DNA from: Clostridia bacterium
Lineage (GTDB): Bacteria; Bacillota; Clostridia; Oscillospirales; Acutalibacteraceae
Direction: 5' to 3'
DNA length: 6,950 nucleotides
Assembly (NCBI GenBank): GCA_900772705.1
Contig: CAAGRQ010000025.1
Coordinates: 1 to 6,950, forward strand
The translations under genes were made by a program, and so were the position numbers. Below, piece by piece: positions 1 to 4,965 of the stretch. The notes below the pieces were generated by a model. The model searched no databases, was not told where the DNA came from, and worked only from the letters and a program-made list of their open reading frames with translations. Each line of letters opens with the position of its first letter. Within the stretch, counting starts at the first letter, position 1.

Positions 1-2
1 AG

Positions 3-197
3 CCACCTCCCTTATTAAGGGAGGCATTAATTTTTATCGACATAGGGAGTCCACGCACTCAGAAAATAGGAAAATTTGATAACTCTTTACCTCAGGATGA
101 TTTTATGGTAGACTATGTTAAGGTCTATCAAAACGAAAATTTTGAGCAGTATATAAAATCGGACGATGATTTTGACGGCTCATTTGATTTGGACTAA
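3..197 (+). CDS. Glycoside hydrolase family 16 (laminarinase/beta-glucanase-like), C-terminal fragment
   Basis: Seen: an open frame enters from the left edge and ends at TAA 195-197. Its translation contains LPQDDFMVDYVKVYQ, the last beta-strand of GH16 beta-glucanases (family pattern VDYVRVYQ), followed by an acidic tail of about 21 residues (NENFEQYIKSDDDF...). Known: GH16 enzymes retain configuration and cut beta-1,3/1,4-glucans or galactans; the catalytic ExDxxE motif would lie upstream, outside the window. The family resemblance seems to start near base 36-45 (IDIGSP). The preceding residues PPPLLREALIF come from a perfect palindrome and do not look like GH16, so the gene may be interrupted there. 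The GH20 gene starts 18 bases after the stop with no promoter between, so the two are probably cotranscribed. Family call fairly safe; substrate and integrity unknown. Confidence 0.6.
   Translation, partial: PPPLLREALIFIDIGSPRTQKIGKFDNSLPQDDFMVDYVKVYQNENFEQYIKSDDDFDGSFDLD
6..24. repeat. Perfect 9-bp palindrome at the left edge, possible end of a dispersed repeat
   Basis: CCTCCCTTA (6-14) and TAAGGGAGG (16-24) are perfect inverted copies around a single T at 15. As RNA it could fold as a 6-bp GC-rich stem with a 7-base loop. It sits inside the open frame of the GH16 fragment, where it would encode residues unlike the family. From memory, similar GC-capped palindromes with a neighbouring AGCCAC are found dispersed in gut Clostridia genomes, so this may be the terminus of a small non-coding repeat whose rest lies off the window. 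Only one end is visible, so the assignment is an inference. Confidence 0.4.
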
Positions 198-215
198 AAA
201 ATAAAGGGGATTAAT

Positions 216-1853
216 ATGATTAACATTGTACCTAAGCCGTATTACATTATGGAAAAAAGCGGCGTTAAAGTGCTGGATAAAAATTCGGCGGTGAGTGCAG
301 ACGAGCGTCTTAGAGACTGCATCTGTGCATTTAGCGACACCTTTGATTTTATCGGCGAAAAAAATTACAGCTTTGACGGTAAAAATGCCGACAAAAGTGA
401 TGTAAGAATCGTTTATGACAAGTCGGTAGCCGATGAGGGATATAATATCGACTGCACCGAGGATTGCCTTAAAATATCCGTATCGGGATTTGCCGGACTT
501 CTTTATGCCGCAATGAGCATTAAACAGACTGTTTTCTTTCAACTTCAAGGCAGTGATAAGGTGATTAAAGTTCCGTGTATGGATATTCAGGATAAGCCGA
601 GATACGCTTACAGAGGAGTACAGCTTGACGAATCACGCCACTTTTTCGGTGAGGATAATGTAAAAAGATTGCTTAATCTTATGGCTCTTTATAAGTTGAA
701 CAGGCTTCACTGGCATTTGACCGATGATCAGGGTTGGAGAATCGAGATAAAAAAATACCCGCTTCTTACCGAGATAGGCTCAAAGCGTAAGGATACGAAC
801 ATTCACGGCTGGCACTCAACCGATATGACGGGCGAGCCGTACGGCGGATATTACACTCAGGAGCAGATTAAGGATATTGTGGAATATGCAAAAAAGCTGA
901 ATATCACAATCATTCCGGAAATAGATATGCCTGCTCACTTTGCGGCGGCTATGGCTGCGTATAATTGGCTCGGATGCCGTGAAATTCCGTGCGAGGTACA
1001 TTGGTTCTTCGGCGGCAGAGTTCCGCTTTTCATGGGATGGAGGGATTGGAATCGCTCCGCCTGTGCAGGTAAGGAGAGCACCTATGAGTTCATTTTTAAT
1101 GTAATTGATGAAATTACGGAACTTTTCCCGGCTGAATTTTTCCACATCGGCGGTGACGAGGCACCTAAGGACGAGTGGAAGAAATGCCCGAACTGCCAAA
1201 AGAAAATGAAAGAAAACGGGCTCAAAAATGTTGAGGAACTTCAGGGATATTTCAATAACCGTATTGCAGAGCATCTTGAAAAAAAGGGCAAGAGACTCAT
1301 CGTTTGGAATGAGGCGTTAAAGGCAGGTAATCTTGATATGTCCGTAGTGGGTCAGTATTGGACTCCGAAAAACGACCCGAATGTCAAAAAAGAGTTCAAA
1401 AAGGGCAGAGATATGATTATCAGTAAGCATCAGGCATTCTATTTTGATATGTGCTACTGCCAATATCCGCTCAGCCAAACATATAAGTTTGAACCGACCG
1501 ACAGTATTGTGCCGAACGGTTGTGAGGATAATGTTCTCGGACTTGAGGGACATTGCTGGAGCGAATGGATTGCAGATGTTGATAAACTGGATATGCAGTT
1601 GTTCCCCCGTGCACTTGCACTGAGTGAGGACGCTTGGAGTTGTAAGTATGACAAGAACATAGCGGACTTCTATGCAAGACTGCCGTATCAGGAGAGAATT
1701 CTCGATTGTCTCGGCGTTAATTATGCCGAGCCCGAAATCGCAGACCCGAAGGGTGCTTTGCACCGCAAGCACGAGGTGCAAAAGTGGATGATGAGCGACC
1801 AGGACAGAGAATACAGACGCAATAAAGAACTTAAATCAAAAAAATGTAAATAA
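216..1853 (+). CDS. Beta-N-acetylhexosaminidase, glycoside hydrolase family 20, cytosolic
   Basis: Exo-enzyme releasing terminal beta-linked GlcNAc/GalNAc from the non-reducing end of oligosaccharides by substrate-assisted catalysis. The 545-aa product has an N-terminal GH20b-like alpha/beta domain (about 1-125) and a TIM-barrel catalytic domain (about 130-480). Seen: RGVQLDESRHF (133-143), HWHLTDDQGWRIE (165-177), and HIGGDEAP with the catalytic pair D314-E315, in which Asp orients the 2-acetamido group and Glu is acid/base. Further barrel motifs are VVGQYW, TYKFEP, GHCWSEW and FPRALALSEDAW. A Trp/Phe-rich stretch about 257-275 (HWFFGGRVPLF...) precedes the ACAGK loop and may shape the substrate pocket. 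There is no signal peptide, so it should act in the cytosol on imported oligosaccharides. The last 25 or so residues are highly charged. Start: AAAGGGGA at 203-210 lies 5 bases before ATG 216. It follows the GH16 gene by 18 bases and ends 7 bases before a terminator stem. Confidence 0.95.
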   Translation: MINIVPKPYYIMEKSGVKVLDKNSAVSADERLRDCICAFSDTFDFIGEKNYSFDGKNADKSDVRIVYDKSVADEGYNIDCTEDCLKISVSGFAGLLYAAMSIKQTVFFQLQGSDKVIKVPCMDIQDKPRYAYRGVQLDESRHFFGEDNVKRLLNLMALYKLNRLHWHLTDDQGWRIEIKKYPLLTEIGSKRKDTNIHGWHSTDMTGEPYGGYYTQEQIKDIVEYAKKLNITIIPEIDMPAHFAAAMAAYNWLGCREIPCEVHWFFGGRVPLFMGWRDWNRSACAGKESTYEFIFNVIDEITELFPAEFFHIGGDEAPKDEWKKCPNCQKKMKENGLKNVEELQGYFNNRIAEHLEKKGKRLIVWNEALKAGNLDMSVVGQYWTPKNDPNVKKEFKKGRDMIISKHQAFYFDMCYCQYPLSQTYKFEPTDSIVPNGCEDNVLGLEGHCWSEWIADVDKLDMQLFPRALALSEDAWSCKYDKNIADFYARLPYQERILDCLGVNYAEPEIADPKGALHRKHEVQKWMMSDQDREYRRNKELKSKKCK

Positions 1854-1860
1854 GTAAAAG

Positions 1861-1901
1861 AAAACGCTTTTCGTATCATATCGGTACGAAAAGCGTTTTT
1901 T
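1861..1901. terminator. Strong bidirectional intrinsic terminator between convergent genes
   Basis: AAAACGCTTTTCGTA (1861-1875) and TACGAAAAGCGTTTT (1885-1899) form a perfect 15-bp stem around a 9-base loop. On the plus strand the stem runs into TTTTTT (1896-1901) and a second T-rich stretch to about 1912, ending the GH16-GH20 transcript. On the minus strand the stem is followed by TTTTCTTTTAC, so the same hairpin can end the methionine synthase-like transcript, whose stop codon lies about 65 bases away. The 62 bases between stem and that stop (1902-1963) show nothing else. Confidence 0.9.
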
Positions 1902-1963
1902 GTTGTATTTTTGTGAACCTGTTTTCGGAGTATCTCGGCTAATGAGTTTTGATAAATTAAAAT

Positions 1964-3070
1964 TTACTTACCCCAAACTTCTGCGGCAACCTCTTTAACG
2001 AGTTTCAGTTTAGCCCACTGCTCGTCTTCGGTCAGTTTGTTTCCTATCTCGCAGGAGGCAAAACCACACTGCGGACTGAGACAGAGTCTGTCGAGAGGAA
2101 CATATTTTGTTGCCTCTTTAATTCTCTTTTTCAGTTCTTCTTTGCTCTCGAGTACGGGAGATTTTGTGGTAACGAGACCGAGAACAACCTGTTTGTCGGG
2201 TGACAGTTTAGAAAGAGGTTCAAAGTCTCCGCTTCTCTCATCGTCATATTCGAGAAGAAGTGCATCAACATTCTCTCTTGCAAAAACCCAGTCTGCAACC
2301 GGAGCGTATCCGCCGCTTGAGAAGAAAGTGGAATGATAGTTTCCACGGCAGATATGAGAGGTGATTACCATATCTTTTTCTTTGCCGTTTACAGCAAGAT
2401 TGTTTACTTTGAGGAGTTGCTCCTTAAATTCTTCTGCGCTGATTCCGAATGCTTCTCCTTCGGCATTGTCGCCGATTACAGCGCCCCACGAGCAATCGTC
2501 AAGTTGCAAATTTCTGCATCCTGCGTCATAGAACTGCTTGATAACATCTTTGTATGCCTTTGCAATATCTTCGATGAGTTCTTCGTTTGTGGGATAAAAC
2601 TGCCTCGTTCTGTCGATGGTTGCAAGAAACTGTAAGTAAGTCTGTGCCGGAGCCGGAATGGTATATTTTGCCACTGTGTTTTCGTCCTCAAATTGTTTGA
2701 GAAACTTAAAGTATTCCACGAACGGGTGAGCCTTTGCTTTAATCTTGCCTACTAAATATGTGTCGTCAAGCACCGCAAGTTCGCCGTTAAACGGAACTCC
2801 TCCGCCTGTTGCTTTGTGCTCTACGCCCTCAAATCCCCACATAAAGTCAAGATGCCAAAACGTTCTTCTAAACTCGCCGTCGGTAATTGCGTGAAAGCCG
2901 AGTTCCTTTTGTTTTTTAACAAGTTTTGTGATTTCGTCGTTTACGATTTCGTTGTATTCGGCTTCGCCGATTTCATTATTCTTGTATTTTTCTTTTGCGT
3001 CCTTTAATCTCTGCGGTCTTAAAAAACTGCCAACAAAGTCATATTTGAACGGTGTCTTTAATGTACTCAT
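1964..3070 (-). CDS. Cobalamin-independent methionine synthase-like protein, MetE C-terminal domain only (YxjG/YxjH-like)
   Basis: 368 aa, a single (beta/alpha)8 barrel equal to the catalytic C-terminal half of MetE (about 750 aa); the MetE N-terminal half is absent. Seen: all four zinc ligands in the family spacing, H239 and C241 (SHICRGNYH), E274 (LLLEYDDE) and C335 (LSPQCGFAS). Also present are LQLDD at 188-192, in the place of the MetE homocysteine-binding acidic motif, and ITDGEFRR at 62-69. Known: zinc activates the thiol of homocysteine for methyl transfer; B. subtilis paralogues YxjG/YxjH belong to the methionine (S-box) regulon. The length matches that family (about 375 aa). Inference: it methylates homocysteine or a related thiol; the methyl donor cannot be told from sequence, and no MesX- or corrinoid-type partner gene is visible here. 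Start supported by GGAGGT (3077-3082, minus strand), 6 bases from ATG. It has its own promoter and a MET-box upstream, is preceded by a LysR regulator on the same strand, and is soluble and cytosolic. Confidence 0.88.
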   Translation of the reverse strand: MSTLKTPFKYDFVGSFLRPQRLKDAKEKYKNNEIGEAEYNEIVNDEITKLVKKQKELGFHAITDGEFRRTFWHLDFMWGFEGVEHKATGGGVPFNGELAVLDDTYLVGKIKAKAHPFVEYFKFLKQFEDENTVAKYTIPAPAQTYLQFLATIDRTRQFYPTNEELIEDIAKAYKDVIKQFYDAGCRNLQLDDCSWGAVIGDNAEGEAFGISAEEFKEQLLKVNNLAVNGKEKDMVITSHICRGNYHSTFFSSGGYAPVADWVFARENVDALLLEYDDERSGDFEPLSKLSPDKQVVLGLVTTKSPVLESKEELKKRIKEATKYVPLDRLCLSPQCGFASCEIGNKLTEDEQWAKLKLVKEVAAEVWGK

Positions 3071-3136
3071 TTTCGTACCTCCATAAATTTTGTTTACGGG
3101 TACAGTCTAGCATACCTGAGGACGTTTGAAAAATAC

Positions 3137-3165
3137 ATATTACATTATGCTTGCTATAGTTTCAA
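3137..3165 (-). promoter_or_regulatory. Sigma-A promoter of the methionine synthase-like gene
   Basis: On the minus strand TTGAAA (3160-3165) and TAATAT (3137-3142) are separated by exactly 17 bases. Expected transcription start is near 3130, giving a leader of about 60 bases before ATG at 3070. That is too short for an S-box or T-box riboswitch, and none is seen. The -35 hexamer lies inside the MET-box at 3155-3171 and overlaps the last codons of the upstream lysR gene. Confidence 0.7.
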
Positions 3166-3171
3166 ACTATG
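3155..3171. promoter_or_regulatory. MET-box-like operator for a MtaR/MetR-type LysR regulator
   Basis: TATAGTTTCAAACTATG is a near-perfect palindrome: ATAGTTT (3156-3162), C (3163), AAACTAT (3164-3170). It contains the LysR signature T-N11-A (T3157, A3169). From memory of comparative work on Lactobacillales methionine genes, the MET-box consensus is TATAGTTTSAAACTATA, which this matches at 16 of 17 positions. It lies about 85 bases upstream of the methionine synthase-like start, covers its -35 element, and abuts the gene of a LysR-type regulator. The overlap with -35 could suit repression as well as activation. Confidence 0.75.
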
Positions 3172-4067
3172 GATACACGGCTCTTTATTGCTTTCACATA
3201 TGATTCGGCATATTGTGAGAGCATAACATTTTTTCTCTTCACTATTCCTATGTGCATGGAAAGGTTCATATTAAGCGGCTTTGCGATTATCTCTTCGCCG
3301 TTGAGTTCCTTATCTATAATTCCCGAGCTGACCGTAAAACCGTTTAAGCCTACCGCAAGATTAAAGAGAGTTGCTCTGTCACGCACCTGTATTCTTTTCG
3401 GCATATCCAGCACGCTCAAAAACTCCTCGCTGAAATAAAACGAATTGTTCTCTCCCTGCTCGTAAACCAAGTATGGATAGGGTTTCAATTCGTCAAGGGT
3501 GATTATATCGTTTGACGCAAGCGGATGATTTTTGCTGATAAAAATATGGGGCGACGCCTCAAAGATTTCTTCAAAGACCAAATCGTTCTTTTTCAGCAGT
3601 TTTCCGAGCACTTCTTCGTTATTGTCGGAGAGGTACAAAATTCCGATTTCACTTTTGTTGCCTGCCACATCGTCTATGATTTCGCCCGTTTGGGTTTCAC
3701 GCAAAATGAAATTATACTCGTTCGCATCGTATTTGTTTACCACATCCACAAAAGCATTTACGGCAAAGGAATAGTGCTGGCACGATACGGAAAGTTTCGG
3801 CTTTCTGTTTATGTTTTTGCAAAAACGGTCCTCCATTATTTCCGCCTGCTCCAGCAGATTTCTCGCATAGGATAAGAGTTCTTCGCCCTCTCTAGTGATT
3901 TTAAGACCTTTGTTGCTGCGTGCGAAAACGGTAACGCCCATTTCCTGCTCGAGATTGTGTATTGAGTTGCTTAGACTCGGCTGGGAAATAAATAACTTTT
4001 CAGCCGCCGCCGTTATGTTTTTGTATTGTGCGACCGTCACTAAATATTTTAACTGCTGTAATGTCAT
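3162..4067 (-). CDS. LysR-type transcriptional regulator, probable methionine/sulfur regulator (MtaR/MetR/CmbR-like)
   Basis: 301 aa, typical LTTR length. Seen: N-terminal winged helix-turn-helix (about 1-60, MTLQQLKYLVTVAQYKNITA..., recognition region ISQPSLSNSIHNLE at 27-40), linker helix about 62-85, then an effector-binding domain of periplasmic-binding-protein fold (about 92-295). It is cytosolic and normally acts as a tetramer with a small coinducer. Inference for its target: the gene directly downstream on the same strand is a MetE-like enzyme, and a MET-box overlaps the lysR stop codon. In Streptococcus such boxes are bound by the LysR protein MtaR/MetR; O-acetyl-homoserine/serine-type effectors are known for relatives, but the effector here is unknown. 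Start supported by GAGGTG (4072-4077), about 6 bases from ATG. It is transcribed from its own promoter, and no MET-box is seen there, so autoregulation through this motif is not indicated. Specific role less sure than the family. Confidence 0.88.
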   Translation of the reverse strand: MTLQQLKYLVTVAQYKNITAAAEKLFISQPSLSNSIHNLEQEMGVTVFARSNKGLKITREGEELLSYARNLLEQAEIMEDRFCKNINRKPKLSVSCQHYSFAVNAFVDVVNKYDANEYNFILRETQTGEIIDDVAGNKSEIGILYLSDNNEEVLGKLLKKNDLVFEEIFEASPHIFISKNHPLASNDIITLDELKPYPYLVYEQGENNSFYFSEEFLSVLDMPKRIQVRDRATLFNLAVGLNGFTVSSGIIDKELNGEEIIAKPLNMNLSMHIGIVKRKNVMLSQYAESYVKAIKSRVSIV

Positions 4068-4097
4068 AATGCACCTCAGTGGTAAAAGTATATCTAA

Positions 4098-4126
4098 ATT
4101 ATACAGTGCACCGCTTTGTATTTCAA
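4098..4126 (-). promoter_or_regulatory. Sigma-A promoter of the LysR regulator gene
   Basis: On the minus strand TTGAAA (4121-4126) is followed after 17 bases by a perfect TATAAT (4098-4103). Predicted start is near 4091, leaving a short leader of about 24 bases that includes the ribosome binding site. Its -35 box is 19 bases from the -35 box of the divergent ABC promoter, so the two polymerases bind back to back. Confidence 0.75.
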
Positions 4127-4145
4127 GTGATTAATACGCCGCCTG

Positions 4146-4174
4146 TTGACAATACATATTATATGTGATAATAT
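4146..4174 (+). promoter_or_regulatory. Strong extended -10 promoter of the ABC transporter operon
   Basis: Consensus -35 TTGACA (4146-4151), a 17-base spacer, and -10 TAATAT (4169-4174) preceded by TGA, an extended -10 element (TG at 4166-4167). Predicted start is near 4181, placing the first GTTAG-N6-CTAAC site right at the start point. The spacer contains a perfect 13-bp palindrome, ACATATTATATGT (4154-4166). Such a near-consensus promoter would be highly active unless repressed. Confidence 0.8.
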
Positions 4175-4182
4175 AACAGTTG

Positions 4183-4198
4183 GTTAGCGGTGGCTAAC
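4183..4198. promoter_or_regulatory. Candidate operator copy 1, GTTAG-N6-CTAAC
   Basis: GTTAG (4183-4187) and CTAAC (4194-4198) flank CGGTGG; the inner C/G also pair, so the arms are 6 bp (GTTAGC/GCTAAC). It starts 8 bases after the -10 box, a position where a bound protein would block initiation or early elongation. The same arm sequence and spacing recurs 34 bp downstream. The regulator is not identifiable from this window. Confidence 0.6.
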
Positions 4199-4216
4199 TT
4201 AATTTAATATATTTTA

Positions 4217-4232
4217 GTTAGTCTATGCTAAC
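4217..4232. promoter_or_regulatory. Candidate operator copy 2, GTTAG-N6-CTAAC
   Basis: GTTAG (4217-4221) and CTAAC (4228-4232) flank TCTATG; the outer A4216/T4233 pair extends each arm to 6 bp (AGTTAG/CTAACT). Centre-to-centre distance to copy 1 is 34 bp, about three helical turns. It ends directly before the AGGGAGGAG ribosome binding site (4235-4243), so it lies in the untranslated leader. As RNA it would make only a weak hairpin. Confidence 0.6.
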
Positions 4233-4250
4233 TGAGGGAGGAGAAGCAAT

Positions 4251-4952
4251 ATGGTTTTTGTGGAAATAAAGGACATAAAAAAGCATTTCGGTTGCGGTGA
4301 AAACAAGGTTGAAGCGCTTAAAGGCGTTACTTTGTCGATAGATAAGGGCGAGATGTGCGTTTTGCTCGGTCCGAGCGGCTCGGGAAAATCAACCCTGCTC
4401 AATATAATAGGCGCTATTGAAACGGCGGATGACGGCTATATAGCAATAGACGGCGAGAAAACAAAGTTGATGAGCGAAAAACAGCTCACTCTTTACCGCC
4501 GAAAGCATCTGGGTTATGTTTTTCAGATGTATAATTTAATTCCGAATTTGACAGTTCGTGAAAATATCGAGGTGGGTGCATATCTCAGTGAAAAGCCGCT
4601 CGATGTTGACGAACTTATGAGCACTCTCGGCATAGCGGACCAGGCGGACAAACTCCCGTCTCAGCTTTCGGGCGGTCAACAGCAGAGGACTTCTATCGGC
4701 AGAGCGATAGTTAAAAATCCCGACATTCTTCTGTGCGACGAGCCGACGGGTGCGCTCGACTATCACACCTCAAAGGAAATACTTAAACTGCTCGAAAGTG
4801 TAAACCGAAAATACGGCAATACGATAATTACCGTTACTCACAATGACGCAATAAAAAATATGGCGGACAGAGTGTTTATTATGCGTGACGGCGAAATAAT
4901 AAACAGTTATTATAATGAAAATAAGATTTCTGCCGCAGAACTTGAATGGTAA
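4251..4952 (+). CDS. ABC transporter ATP-binding protein, MacB/LolD/FtsE type
   Basis: 233 aa, normal for this class. Energises the FtsX-like permease encoded next to it by ATP hydrolysis at the inner face of the membrane. Seen: Walker A GPSGSGKST (40-48), Q-loop Q92 (VFQMYNLIPNLT), signature LSGGQQQR (139-146), Walker B ILLCDEP (159-165) with catalytic E164, D-loop ALD (168-170), and switch H197 (VTHND). Known: this class couples to permeases with few membrane segments and large external domains, and works by mechanotransmission in peptide/lipid export, antimicrobial peptide resistance or cell-wall signalling rather than classical import. No BceRS-type two-component system is visible. Start: AGGGAGGAG at 4235-4243, with ATG at 4251. 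It is driven by the strong promoter at 4146-4174 and probably controlled by the twin palindromes. Its stop is 13 bases before the permease start. Confidence 0.95.
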   Translation: MVFVEIKDIKKHFGCGENKVEALKGVTLSIDKGEMCVLLGPSGSGKSTLLNIIGAIETADDGYIAIDGEKTKLMSEKQLTLYRRKHLGYVFQMYNLIPNLTVRENIEVGAYLSEKPLDVDELMSTLGIADQADKLPSQLSGGQQQRTSIGRAIVKNPDILLCDEPTGALDYHTSKEILKLLESVNRKYGNTIITVTHNDAIKNMADRVFIMRDGEIINSYYNENKISAAELEW

Positions 4953-4965
4953 GGCGGTGGAGAAT

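Noticed and set aside
816..1781. Minus-strand open frames of about 150 codons opposite the GH20 gene
   Set aside because: They are shadows of a well-supported GH20 coding sequence, with no family motifs and no suitable ribosome binding sites.
2037..2635. Plus-strand open frames of about 100 codons opposite the methionine synthase-like gene
   Set aside because: The minus-strand gene has conserved zinc ligands across this region; the plus frames show no motif and are composition shadows.
3071..3136. SAM riboswitch or T-box leader before the methionine synthase-like gene
   Set aside because: The leader from the predicted start is only about 60 bases, with no kink-turn, multi-helix layout, specifier or terminator hairpin; a weak GGTA/TACC pairing is all that is seen.
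3132..3142. The 11-base string AATACATATTA shared by the metE-like promoter region and the ABC promoter (4151-4161)
   Set aside because: It falls in different promoter positions and relative orientations in AT-rich DNA; the sharing is best taken as chance.
4183..4232. Canonical DtxR/IdeR iron box
   Set aside because: Half sites are similar, but the canonical box has GTTAG and CTAAC almost touching (about 1 bp centre); here both copies have 6 bp between them, so I do not assign a metal regulator.
4915..4965. In-frame ATG at 4915 as the permease start, overlapping the ATPase gene
   Set aside because: It would add 17 residues (MKIRFLPQNL...) that are the ATPase 3' end read out of frame, with no good ribosome binding site. 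ATG 4966 has GGTGGAG just upstream and yields the expected basic N-terminus before TM1.
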